DNA from: Kitagawia praeruptora
Taxonomy: Eukaryota > Streptophyta > Magnoliopsida > Apiales > Apiaceae
Direction: 5' to 3'
Length of the DNA: 64,000 nt
Assembly: GCA_037693485.1 (NCBI GenBank)
Contig: CM075352.1
Location: forward strand, 25,576,001-25,640,000
The notes under the pieces are model-generated. The model was not told where the DNA came from and ran no database searches. It saw only the letters and a list, made by a program, of their open reading frames with translations. The translations under genes and the position numbers were made by a program. This document shows positions 11,983 to 23,600 of the stretch, piece by piece (position 1 is the first letter of the stretch; each line of letters opens with the position of its first letter).

Positions 11983-13377
11983 ACAACCCCTAGTACACCA
12001 TCCTCTACATCTTCTACTGTTGAAGTCCCATTTAATCCAGAGTATACTGCGTGGCAAGAACAGGATCAATTGATCCTTGGCTGGCTCCTCTCTTCACTTA
12101 CAGAAAATGTTCTTGCCCAGGTTATTAGTTGTGAAACTTCTCATTCAGCATGGACAACTCTCCAAACTTTATTTGCATCTTCTTCCCGGACAAGAATTCA
12201 TGATTTAAAGCATGATCTTTCTAACATCTCTAAAGGATCACTCTCCATGCCTGACTATATAAAGAAAATTAAGTCACTTGCTGATTCTCTTGCAGCAACA
12301 GGGAATGTTATTTCATCCCAGGATCTGATTGACCATACTCTAAATGGTCTTGGCCCAACTTATGATCCCTTTGTCATCTCTGTCTATACTAAATTAGACG
12401 ATCTTACTGTTCATGATGTTCATAGCTTGCTATTGAGTTATGATCGACGTCTTGAACGTCATGCTCAGCCTAAAATGGATACAATTCCATTATCTGCAAA
12501 CATTGCTTCAAATCAGTCGCTAGTGGCTCCTGCATCACAAAGGCCACAATCCAATGGTGGATATCGTGGTGGCAATTTTTCTCGTGGTGGTAATCGTCGT
12601 GGTCGTGGAAACCATTCCTATGTTCATTCTAATAAATCACGTGTTGGCTCTAGTCATGGTTCTGTCCAATGCCAGCTTTGTGGAATTATGGGTCATTCAG
12701 TTCTCACATGTCGTCGTCGCTTTGATATATCCTTCACTGGTGCTAATCCTCAACCATCAGCCTATGTTGCAGCGACATCCTCAGTCTCAGACTCAAACTG
12801 GTATCCTGATTCAGGAGCAACCAATCATCTTACAGCTGATCTTAATAACCTGTCCATGCATTCAGATTTCACTGGTAGTGCACAAATTGCAGTTGGTAAT
12901 GGTACAGGTTTGAATATTTCCCATATTGGATCTAGTTCTCTTCATACGCCTCATGGTCCTATTGTTTTAAATAATGTCCTTCATGTTCCTGCAATAACAA
13001 AAAATTTGATCTCAGTTTCGCAATTTTGCAATGATCATGATAGTTCTTTTCATTTTAACTCTTCTGGCTTTCATGCACAGGACAATCAAACGGGAGCCGT
13101 GATCTTCCGAGGTCCTCTTAAAGATGGTCTGTATCAACTTTCTCCTCATTCTCATCCTGATCAACATCTTCCTTCTGTTTTTCTAGCTGAGAGAGCTCCA
13201 TTAAACGTTTGGCATCAGCGTCTTGGACATCCCAGCTCTGCTACAACTCGTCACGTCGTGTCATCTTTCTCTTTACCTGTCTCAAATAAATCACTTCCAT
13301 TTTGTAGTTCTTGTCAACTTGGCAAAATCATACATTACCTTTTCTTTCTAGTACCAATATTGTTGAACATCCTTTAG
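11983..13377 (+). pseudogene. Gag C-terminus, protease and integrase start of the Retrofit/Ale-like element
   Basis: Continues gag after the nested insertion. It carries the gag helical region (WTTLQTLFASSSRTRIHDLK), a Gly/Arg-rich stretch, a CCHC zinc knuckle (CQLCGIMGHSVLTC), the aspartic protease site (WYPDSGATNHLT) and the GAG-pre-integrase HQRLGHPSS motif. At about 13325, just after the zinc-binding CSSCQLGK, one base is missing from a run of A's compared with the expected frame. Reading then stops at 13377, while the true pol frame continues in the overlapping frame from about 13331. The open frame also extends upstream through the antisense Tork LTR to an ATG at 11689. That 98-residue prefix is accidental LTR sequence. 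Confidence 0.88.
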
Positions 13378-15941
13378 ACATGATCTATTCAGATATTTGG
13401 GGTCCTGCACCTCTTGATTCTATTTGTGGTGCCAAGTATTATATTCATTTTGTTGATGGTTTCAGTCGATATACATGGATTTTTCCAATGCGTTATAAAT
13501 CAGAAGTTCCAGCTATATTTTTACAATTTAAAAATAAAGTTGAAACATTCTTCAGTCGGAAAATTAAATCTTTACATACTGATGGGGGAACTGAATATAA
13601 ATCTCTTCGTTCTATATTTTACTCCTGTGGAATAACACATAGACAATCTTGTCCAGCTACCCATGAACAAAACGGTTCTGCCGAGAGAAAATATAGGCAC
13701 ATTGTTGATACGGGTTTAACACTCCTTGCCACTGCATCTATTCCATTCACGTATTGGTTTGATGCTTTTGAATCAGCCACCTTTCTCATTAATCAGTTGC
13801 CATCTAAAATCATTGGTTCTATGTCTCCTTGGCAAAAATTATTTGGTACGCCTCCTGATTATAAATTTCTGAAAGTATTTGGGTGTGCTTGTTTTCCACA
13901 TCTTCGACCATTTAATCGCAACAAATTTCAATATCGTTCGGCTAAATGCGTCTTCTTGGGTTATAGTGGTAAGCATCGTGGATATAAATGTTTACATCTT
14001 GAATCTAATAGAATTTATATATCCCGAAATGTGGCATTTGATGAGAGTCATTTTCCTTTTCAGTCACAGAAGAATGTATCTTGTAAATGTATCTCTGATG
14101 AACAATCTATCCTTGGTCCCATTCCTATTCATTTTCCCCAAGCATCTCTTCCAAATCCTCAAACCATATCACTTCCTTCCCAGATCAATTCTCCACACAA
14201 TATACAGACCACTTCTGAGGCTATCTCTGTTGGAAATCATGACTCTCCTATAGTTTCTCCTCCTGTTTCTGGTACTCCTGTTTTTCCATCTACTCATCCA
14301 ATGAGAACTAGATTACAAATGGGTATACGGAAGCCAAATCCAAAGTATGCATTACTAACTTCTTCTGTTGCAGAATTTGAGCCTACTTGTTACACTTCTG
14401 CATCTAAGGACCCACGGTGGCAAATAGCAATGGTAGAGGAATACAAAGCACTGATTCAAAATGATACATGGACTCTAGTCCCTCTTCCACCTGGTAAAAA
14501 TGTGATTGATAACAGATGGGTTTTCAAAATTAAACGCAAATCTGATGGATCAGTGGAGAGGTTCAAAGCACGTTTAGTGGCAAAGGGTTATGGACAACAA
14601 TACGGTATTGATTTTGAAGAAACTTTTAGTCCTGTGATTAAACCAGTGACTATTCGACTTGTATTAAGCCTTGTTGTTACTTATAATTGGCATGTCAAGC
14701 AGTTAGATGTTTCTAATGCTTTTTTACACGGCGATTTGGAAGAAGAAGTGTACATGAAACAGCCCATTGGCTTCACCGATCCTCGGTTTCCGCATTACGT
14801 TTGTCGATTACATAAGTCTATCTATGGATTACGACAATCACCTCGTACCTGGTTTCATAAGCTACGACATCGTTTGTTGCAACTTGGATTTATAGAGTCG
14901 CATATTGATGCATCACTGTTTATTAAGCGCACATCGTCATATGTGATTTTTGTACTAATTTATGTCGATGATATTTTGATAACAGGTTCTTCTTCAGATG
15001 AACTTGAAGGAACTATTCATGGTTTATCTTCCTCGTTTGCATTAAAAGATCTTGGTTCTCTAAATTTTTTCCTTGGCATTGAAGTCTCCCCAACTTCAGA
15101 TGGTATCTTATTAAGTCAAGAAAAATATATTCGTGAGCTCTTGCATCGCACAAATATGACTGATTCTAAACCAGTAGCAACTCCTATGTCATCTTCAGCT
15201 CGGTTATACGCTTCTAATGGTGATATTTTTCATGATAGTACACTGTACAGAAGTGTTGTTGGTGCTCTCCAGTACTTGACAATAACTAGACCTGAGATTT
15301 CCTTTGCTGTTAATAAAGTCTGTCAATTTATGCAAGCGCCGAGTTCACTACATTGGATTGCTGTCAAACGTATCTTACGTTACCTTAAAGGCAGTATCTA
15401 TCATGGTCTTCACATTCGTAAGTGTTCTTCATTTGATTTGCAAGGATTCTCTGATGCTGATTGGGCAGGTTGCCCAAATGATCGTCGTTCGCAAGGTGCA
15501 TTTTGTATATTTTTTGGTCCAAATTTAATCTCCTGGAGTTCACGTAAACAGAATACTGCATCTCGTTCAAGTACGGAATCTGAATATCGAAGTCTTGCCT
15601 GTACTACTGCAGAGCTGATATGGATTCAACAATTATTACGTGAATTACAGATTTCTTTGCCTTCTTCTCCCACTCTCTGGTGTGATAATTTAGGCGCCAC
15701 TTTTCTTGCAGCAAATCCGGTGTTTCACGCTCGTACTAAACATGTAGAAATAGATTTTCATTTTGTTCGCAAAAGAGTTGCTCAAAAACAACTTCTTGTT
15801 CGATACATTCCTACTTCTGAGCAGATTTCGGATGCACTAACCAAACCGCTAGGTCGGGCTCGGTTTTTACTGCTTCGAGACAAGCTCACTGTTGTTCCAA
15901 ACCAGCTTCGCTTGAGGGGGGCTGTTAGAGAAAGTAGTTAG
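13331..15941 (+). pseudogene. Integrase, reverse transcriptase and RNase H of the Retrofit/Ale-like element
   Basis: The integrase core shows its D,D,E residues in MIYSDIWGPAP, HTDGGTEYKSL and HEQNGSAERKYRH. Reverse transcriptase shows FSPVIKPVTIRLVLS, QLDVSNAFLHGDLEEEVYM and the catalytic LIYVDDILITGS. RNase H shows DADWAGCPNDRRS and the SSTESEYRS motif. The frame is uninterrupted to a stop inside the first bases of the 3' LTR (15941). It is separated from gag by the one-base deletion near 13325. Apart from that and the nested insertion the coding region looks fresh, in line with the near-identical LTRs. Confidence 0.9.
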
Positions 15942-16157
15942 CTATCTGTAAAGTAGTTATAACAGATGTATTGATAACTTTTGTATTAGACAACTAGCAT
16001 CTTATAATATGGTGCTAGCCTAGCAAGTATGATGGTGGTATGGTGGCTAGGCTGTCATGTTCCTCATCTAACCATAGTCTGTAACATCTTCATCTATATA
16101 AACTAATGCAGCCCAATCTTATGGGTATGCACTTGAGCATCTTGTATTGTTTTAACA
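15923..16157 (+). repeat. 3' LTR of the Retrofit/Ale-like element
   Basis: This LTR is 235 bp, preceded by the polypurine tract at 15911-15922 and followed by the right copy of the tgtgg target duplication. Confidence 0.92.
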
Positions 16158-16190
16158 TGTGGTAATTGAGTTTTGTTTTGTGGAATTTAG

Positions 16191-16341
16191 CTGTGGGAAG
16201 CCAAGATGATGCAAGCTGGTTCGATATTGGGGCCGATTGAGAGGTCTGCTGCTTCGAGGTACTCCGGTTCATGATCTTAATGTGCCTTGTGAAGGGACTG
16301 AGGAGTATGAGACTCCTACTACTGATACGCTGTTTCCTCCC
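16191..16341 (+). pseudogene. TFIIA-L exon 2, frameshifted
   Basis: The exon follows an AG acceptor (16189-16190) and ends at a GTAAGT donor (16342). The first part reads LWEAKMMQAGSILGPIERSA, the conserved helix of the TFIIA large subunit directly after exon 1's VELQG. The second part (from about 16258) reads TPVHDLNVPCEGTEEYETPT and then LFPP, also conserved in the family. The two parts are in different frames: a small deletion or insertion at about 16256-16260 puts a TGA into the first frame. The fused exon therefore cannot encode TFIIA-L. The remaining TFIIA-L exons are absent from the downstream sequence. Confidence 0.87.
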
Positions 16342-16945
16342 GTAAGTTGTCGGACTTTGTGAAATGTGGTTTACTAATAATGTTTGATTGTATGTTGTTA
16401 TATGTATACACTTCTTAGTGTTGTGTGTATCTGTGTAATCATAGGTTGTGTGTTTAAATTGTCATGTCACATGTGTGTTGTTGTCGTTGGGGCTGATGAT
16501 ATGTATTCACAAGTTATGATTATCACTAAACCTACTCATTTTTTTTTCTTTTGCTAATTTAGACCTACACTATTGATGGTGCACTAAAATTTTATCGTTT
16601 TGTTTGGAGTTTTTTCTGTTGTAAGAGTTAATTGTGAATTAGTATAAAGGGTTAATCGATTTTCTCCTAATTTAGAACTCAACTAAATAGAGTTTGCCTT
16701 AAAACATAATTGAACTACATTTTCACAAAACACTGAGATATATTAAACAATAATCTGGCTCTAACTTTTTACCATTCTCAGATTTCTTTTACATCAAGTA
16801 CTTGAAAATGTGGTACGAGCTTAGTATATACAGTTGGTAGTGTTCATGTGTGTTGCTTGTCTCTCTTTAGTGGTTTTTCAAACTGTGCAACTTATACCAT
16901 GACTTGGAACATGATGTTGTAGTCTAAACATTGGTTCCTTATCAG

Positions 16946-17161
16946 GTCGGAGCTCCTTCTCGTGTTGGTTTGGTTGCTCCTGTCGATGTTGTGTTGTGCC
17001 ACCAGGGAACACTGGTCTTGATCCCTCTCAGTCATCCTTCTTCCAGGTACTTGTGACTTCTTGTACCCTATATTCCATTGTCTTTCTTATACAGTGGTGT
17101 CTCATTGTTCTGTTTATGTTATACCCAGGTCCTCAACATCCCAACTAAGATTAACAAGGGT
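16946..17161 (+). pseudogene. Ribosomal protein P0 (RPP0) fragment, two partial exons with an intron
   Basis: Exon-like block 16946-17046 lies between an AG acceptor (ttatcag) and a GTACTT donor. It encodes VGAPSRVGLVAPVDVV and, after a 2-nt frameshift near 16995, VPPGNTGLDPSQSSFFQ. These are the highly conserved central segment of the 60S stalk protein P0 (uL10). A second block begins at 17129 after acceptor acccag and reads VLNIPTKINKG, the next residues of P0. Only this middle part of P0 is present. It is spliced in register behind a TFIIA-L exon and in front of an HIR-protein exon, so it is a captured, decaying fragment. P0 normally anchors the P1/P2 stalk on the large ribosomal subunit. 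Confidence 0.88.
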
Positions 17162-17251
17162 TCGGGCCCACAGGTTCCCAGGATGACATTGGATGAGCTT
17201 TTTTAGCAGAAAGGTGATATTGCTAAAGCTGTCTTGGAGGAACTTGAGAAG
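17162..17251 (+). pseudogene. Hypersensitive-induced reaction (HIR, SPFH/band 7) protein fragment
   Basis: Directly fused to the P0 block without an intron, this reads VPRMTLDELF, a TAG stop, then QKGDIAKAVLEELEK. It ends at a GTACTT donor (17252). This is the conserved SPFH-domain helix of plant HIR/prohibitin-like membrane proteins, where the normal sequence has Glu at the stop position and continues into the next exon after EELEK. Only one partial exon is present. The junction between P0 and HIR lies within about ten bases of 17162, a sharp fusion typical of gene-fragment capture by Helitrons or Pack-MULEs. Confidence 0.82.
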
Positions 17252-18739
17252 GTACTTTACATTGCTCCTGTAATAGATAAGATTTCCTGTTCTATGTTAT
17301 GGACCACATTTTCTTCTTTTTTGTTCTTCAATGACATGCATGATGTGTTTATTGCCTGTAGAATGTAGCTTATACCAGTTTTCTTGATTTCCTTGTCTAT
17401 TATATCTGTTTCATTATTAGCTGAATGAACATGACACATGTTTATAATGACAACTTTTTAAGATTTAAAGAGATAGCAATTTTTTTGTTATTTTATCACT
17501 TATAGGTGCATTTATGTTTGTTTAAAAGTCCTGTTTCTGCTTTTAAGCCCGTCGCAATATAGAATTAAAAGTAGCAACTAGATTAAGTTGAGTTGCCTTT
17601 TCAAGTGAGGAACCAGCTCAACCAAGTAACCAACCTTATCTCTGTCCCCTAAGCGAACTCGAAACAATATTATATTCTAATGCCCCTCTGCAACAGAGAA
17701 TATCCAGACAGAATGGACTTTCTTAAACAAACGAAACATTACACATGCTGAGTTTAATATTTAAAACACACATTTTTTAAATGTTTGCATTTAAGTTGTA
17801 CAAGCATAATATTTCTTACATGTTGCACTGCAGAGATATTTCTTACAACAGTTTCAGTCACCCTGTTTTGCAAACTGCAACTCTTCAAGCAATACAAAGC
17901 AGTGGTACCATAGCCATTAGCCCATCAACTGAAGCGTAAACCTATGTAGCTCAGAACTCATCAACTTCATCAACTGAACGCTTCTATTTCTATAACTGAA
18001 TCCACATTTCTTTGACCATCTCGGGTACGTGCATCTAAATGGCATTTTCTTCTGTGCTTGTTTGTCCTGCCCAGTCTCATTACAAATCCCTGGCCTTGTT
18101 TGTGGATTGGATATTAGTATAAGTTCTTGTTGTGTTATTTATTTATTAATTTGTGTTATGTTTATTTATTTATTCTTGGCAGTTATATCTTAATTCCGAA
18201 TTACTATTTTATGTTGTTGATCATATCTAATTTTTCCAGTGATAATTATAGAGATGGTGGCAGGAGAGTATAAAAGGAGAAATGGATGAAGATTTTTTTG
18301 GATGAAGCAGCAGTTTTCGTTGAACTTATGTGGAAGACCAGAGTTTTAAATTTTGTTATTGCATTATCTCAGTGTTACTTGTACAATATCTCGTGCATGA
18401 TATGCTTGACCCGTTAGATTGAGAATTTGTGAATATTTTGGATATATTGTAGATTTTTCTTTGCACAAAATTTTGTTAAATCAGGTAATTTTGATTGTTT
18501 AACATGTTTTTAGGTAAGGGCACAGAGAAACTTGATGTGTACAGCCACAAAGCCTGTACTAAAACATGTCATTAAGAAATTATCGTTATAAATTATTAGG
18601 AGCAACTCCCGACACATATACGTTAAATTATTGATTTTGACTAGTTTAAACAAAGATTTCAGCCTATGAGGTTCTGTGCAAATCTAAACGTCCCCTCACT
18701 TTTCTCTATTGGAATATGAGTTTTTAAATATTATTACTA
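17252..18739. other. Non-coding DNA downstream of the gene-fragment chimera
   Basis: T-rich, intron-like sequence follows the HIR donor. From about 17560 to 18560 there is moderately complex sequence that could be further captured UTR or intron material; I recognised no protein in it. I looked for the 3' end of a capturing Helitron (hairpin plus CTRR-T) or for terminal inverted repeats matching the region before 5540, and found none I would defend. Confidence 0.4.
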
Positions 18740-19129
18740 CTCCCTCCGTCTCATAAAACATTTCCTGTTTTCCTTTTCGGGACATTTAAAATACATTTCT
18801 TGTTTCTATTTTAAGCCATAAGATAACAATATTCAATACCCACTACTCCATCCACTACTCCTTAAAATAATATTCAATACTCACTACTTCACCCACTACT
18901 CCTCAAAAACAATATTTAATATCCACCACTCCACCCACTACTCTTTAAAAACTATATTCAATATCCATTACTCCACTCACTACTCCTTAAAAATAATATT
19001 CAATACCCACTACTTCATAAAAAAATAATATTCAATATCCACTACTTCTTAAAAATAATATTCAATACACTTTTTTCTTAAAACCCGTGTTTTGAAGGAA
19101 AGGAGAAACGTTTATTGGCACAGAGGGAG
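18740..19129. mobile_element. Stowaway-like MITE with internal tandem repeats
   Basis: The ends are ctccctccgtc on the left and, reverse-complemented, ctccctctgtgcc on the right, flanked by TA (18738-18739 and 19130-19131). This is the Tc1/mariner Stowaway signature. The interior is a degenerate tandem array (about 18825-19075) of roughly 40-bp units built on aatattcaatacccactact. The element at 61308-61929 carries the same internal words in reverse, so the two are relatives. Confidence 0.8.
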
Positions 19130-20602
19130 TAATAATATAGTCTTGGACCAACTCTGCAGGAATCAAGTCGGAGATTCCACATGTAATGTTCGTACTTCCA
19201 TTGAATTGAACAACACCGAGTCTTCTCGTTTGCTAGTGATATAGTTATCATGATTGCCTTGTATTGTAGAGAAATATGTAAAATCTGCCAGTCCTGTCCA
19301 TTAATAGTCTAAGAATATATACTCTATACCCTTCAAGTACGAATTTGCGAAAGGATCGTATAAAATTAAATTAGCATGTCTCGCTCCAAAGTAAGAATAT
19401 TAATAAAATGTACGCATATCTTGGTTTATAAAGATACATGATAATATCTTTGTCTTGCATCATAGCATCAGTGCTGACATTCATGTGAGGTGGTCCAAAG
19501 GGAATTATAAAATCCACCTGGCGCCCCCCCCCCCCCCCCCCCCCCCCAAAAATGACACACAGGCCACCAACCAATAATAATAGAGCTAGTCATAATCGTG
19601 AAGAAACTGGTTACTGGTTTGTGTGTGTAGGTGTGGATATAGATGACGATGAGTGGGATGGCATTGGATTGGATTTAGAAAAAGATAGATCTTTCAGCTA
19701 AAGTGTTTCACACATAGCTTGTTTCTTTGTTTTAATACAGAGCACTAAGCTATCAATATCATCATGTTAATGTATTCAAAAGAGAATTTGATTAGATTGC
19801 TTACCACATTTAGGTGAAACTACTTTATGTATCAAGAAATCAAGAATGTTCCACCATTTTGCTATTTTCAAATGGCAAAAGAATAGTCTATATACCTGGA
19901 CTAACATTGCCAAGTTTTGGCCACTTGAACTATTATCTACCTAAAAAAAGAAACTCACAACAGTTTCTTGACTGTCCATTTCCACATAGATTCATATTTC
20001 TGAATTCTAATCACATACACTGAACTTCTTAATAAATGAGTTCTTCATAAGTGCTTAAACAAACCTGAAATATTACAAGAGTAATGCTTGATTACAATGT
20101 CTCGAATCAACATCAAGATAATATTCAACTAGGTTTGGTTTGGATTTGACATATACCAATGTGTAATGTGTATGATAGTCCTACATTTTGGAAGATGATT
20201 GCAAATTTCAAATTTAACTCCACAATTCAACTCATAACTCCTGTCTTGACATGAACATTAGGGAGAAATGAAAGTGACTAGTGATCAAAGTAGTTCAACA
20301 CCATAACACAAGGTGGAATAATATTACTACTTACAAAACATTCTCTCTTACTTGCTAACCATAACTCAAACTAATTCTTTCCACCTATCACGCATTCAAG
20401 GATCGCATTGAACACATCCTAATACTTTCAAACAACAACGCGAAACTGATAATTTGTACAAGCACTAGATCTATGACTTCTCTACCTACTGATACCAAGT
20501 CTTGGATTATGCCCTAGAAACTAATAAGATTGTGAATGTACTAGTAGTTGTGCAACAATAGGCTTTCTATTAACAATAAAGTGCACAATTATAAGTGTAA
20601 CC
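19130..20602. other. Intergenic DNA including a 24-C tract; 3' flank of the ACR4-like gene
   Basis: No gene is found. A homopolymer of about 24 C residues lies at 19524-19547. The last few hundred bases before 20603 should include the 3' UTR of the minus-strand ACT-repeat gene. Confidence 0.5.
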
Positions 20603-23600
20603 TTAGGAGTATGATCTAACCAAGCCAAAATTGCAAAAAGATCTCGACTTGAAAAGACCGCCAAAGAGGAACCTGGTGGGAGATTCTTGACTAGCTTGAT
20701 TTAACTCATCAGTGTTGCCTTTCACTTTTAGTATAGTTTGTCCGATTGCTTGACGGATGGAGTCAATGATCTTGGTATCGACAGGATACCCAGATGCACC
20801 ACAAACATAAAATGTATTAATAGCTTTCCCTCCCCTAGTTGATACTTCTGCTCTGGTGACAGTGAGGCTATTTTCGCGAAAAATCCTAGTGACATCAGAA
20901 AGCAGCCCAACTCTGTCCGTCGTGCACAATTCTAGCTTCAACCCCTGAATCAAATAACTGAGACTGGTAAAAAAAATGCAAGAAGACTTCCCTTTAAAAG
21001 AAATGACAAATAGCCAATGCCAATGCCGTGAATACACCTCATTCAGTCATTCCCTAATAAGATTTTGTTTTACTATTGATGATACTAGAAAATAGTAATG
21101 ATATACTGTATCAGGGTTCACATCGATAAGTAGATGACACACACATCTATAACCTTTATTAATAAGCGAAACACCCTTTTAATGGTACTATTTTTGGTTT
21201 CACTCCTATTTTGGTTTCACCCCTATTTTGGTTTCACCCCTATAATCCTTTTTCTACTATTATTCTATGATGTTTTTTTAATAAAATAGAAATTCTATTA
21301 TAATTATAATTTTTTTATTACAACTTTAAATAAAAAAATAGTTTCATCCCTAGAATCATATTCCCTTATAATTCTATGTTATTTTTTAAAAAAAATTAAA
21401 AAGTTGAAATCTTATTATAATTATAATACATTTTTTAATCATAATTTAGAATCAAAAAATAATACACCATTTTAACAGTACCACTTTTGGTTTCAATCCT
21501 TTTTGGTTTCACCTCTATAATCCTATTTCTACTATAATTCTATGATATGATATGTTTTTAATAAAATAGAAATTCTATTACAATTATTATTTTTTATTAC
21601 AACTTAAAATAAAAAAATAGTTTAATCCCTAGAATCATATTCCCTTATAATTCTATGTTATGTTTTAAAGAAAATAATAAAATTGAAATCCTATTATAAT
21701 TATAATACAATTTTTTTTTATCAAAATTTAGAATCAAAAAATAAACCCCTTTAGCGGTACCACTTTTTCAAAAAATTTAGAATCAATTCTCCAAAAGATT
21801 TTTCAAGGAACACCCCTTTAGCGGTACCACTTTTGGTTTGGACCGTATTTTGGTTTTATCCCTATAATCCTATTTTTACTATAATTCTATGTTGTTTTTT
21901 AATAAAATAGAAATCCTATTGTAATTATAATTCTTTTATTATAACTTTAAACAAAAAAAAATAGTTTTATCCCTAGAATCATATTCCCTTACAATTCTAT
22001 GTTATTTTTTAAAGAAAATAATAAAACTGAAATCCTATTATAATTATAATATAATTTTTTATCATAATTTAGAATAAAAAAATAATACGACCAATTCTTC
22101 AAAAGATTTTTCAAGGAGAACAACTAGAACATGTTTCTATACACTACTCTAGAACATTCTTCCTTGCGATTATATGTTATTTTTTAAAAAACATATAATA
22201 AAATTGAAATCTTATTATTATTATAATTCTTACATTGTATTAGCAAATTTTTTTATTATAACTTATAATAAAAAAAGATTACGATCGATTATCCTAAATA
22301 TTTTTCAATGAAAACAACCGAAAAGTGTTTCCATGCACTTCTATTAAACAATCCAAGTTTATAGTTTGTTAATCGCATAAATTTTTTATGCAAATAACAT
22401 AGTTCTTTTTATAAGTTTTTGTAATATAATTTTATAAATATTTAATTAAATAAAAATTAGTAATTATTTAACATAAATCTCCGAGCCCCGTGCTTCGCAC
22501 GGGTTATCATCTAGTTATTACATAATATATAGAATATACAAAGGGATTAATGAAAGCATACATCAATCAAATAATCGATGGCAAGAGATAGATTAATATG
22601 ATAAAACACTGAAAGTTTGATCCTTTTTACACTAATTAAAGGATATAATTACCTAAAAACAACGTAGGGTACTTTAAATAAATTAAGAGTGTTTATAAAC
22701 CATTGCCAACTCACCTCAGACACCCTTCTTTCAATAGCTGCTTCAAGGCACTGAACCACCCTTTGTCTCTCTGCTTCTGATTTAACAGGGGATCCATCTA
22801 TATGTCTGATACAGTATTCCTGTTAATGAAACTTATATCAGTTTTTATAAATAAAAGAAAAAGATTATCTATGCCTTCGAAATAATTGCAAAAACAAATG
22901 CATATGCATAATCATTCAGCTGAAAATCACAAACCTGGTGAGCCTCTGGCCCTGAAGCGTCAACATTGCCATGAAAAACTACATACTGCATGTCTGTCAA
23001 AGTGCAAATAGCATCAAAGATAAGTTTAGGCCTATCCTTGCACCGGATGGTGACCACCGAGTAATCTTTGTCATACCAATTAACAACATTCACATCCGGC
23101 CTTAATTTGTCTTCACCCGCTTCATCAACATTTCGCTCATAGTCCCGATCAGCAAACATCATCTGATGAAGCCTTCTTTCAGTGTGGGTGATCCCATGAG
23201 AGACTACAGTCTTAGCTTTCCTTGACTTGTTGCTACCATTAAGAACATTACTCAGCAATTTCTTAATCACCGATAACCTATCCGAATCATTAATGGCTGC
23301 CCCAGTTTCTTCGTCAGTTACTTGCATCACAGCTGCTGCCCGAGTGTTATGGGTCCACACCTCAGCACTTACCACATTACACTTGAGGTGGGTAAGAACA
23401 GCGCTCACCTCAGAGAGTAGTCCTGGCCTATCACATCCTATTAATTCAATTGCAGTGTGGTCCATTGTAGATTTTACCCCAACAGATCTTCTCACAGAGT
23501 AGGCGAAATCCGAATCTGGTCCAAGAGCCTGATAATAAACTCAAAGCAATCAGAAAGGTCCATTCTAGAAATCAGACATATAAGACAATATTGGAAAACA

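Larger units (their letters stand above)
6052..16157 (+). mobile_element. Ty1/copia retrotransposon, Retrofit/Ale-like, interrupted by a nested copia element
   Basis: LTRs of 235 bp lie at 6052-6286 and 15923-16157; they start TGTTAG, end AACA and differ at one position by eye. The primer binding site TGGTATCAAGAGCC (tRNA-Met type) begins directly after the left LTR at 6287. A polypurine tract (cttgaggggggc) lies at 15911-15922. The target duplication is tgtgg (6047-6051 and 16158-16162). Gag-pol runs in the order gag, protease, integrase, reverse transcriptase, RNase H. A Tork-like element occupies 6586-11982 within gag. Without it the element is about 4.7 kb, the normal size for this short-LTR lineage. 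Confidence 0.92.

Noticed and set aside
18625..18640. Helitron 3' end (ctagt) for the gene-fragment chimera
   Set aside because: CTAG-T is present but there is no hairpin just before it, so chance is more likely.
19524..19547. C homopolymer as a regulatory G-quadruplex
   Set aside because: A single uninterrupted run may reflect slippage or sequencing uncertainty. No nearby gene start supports a role.
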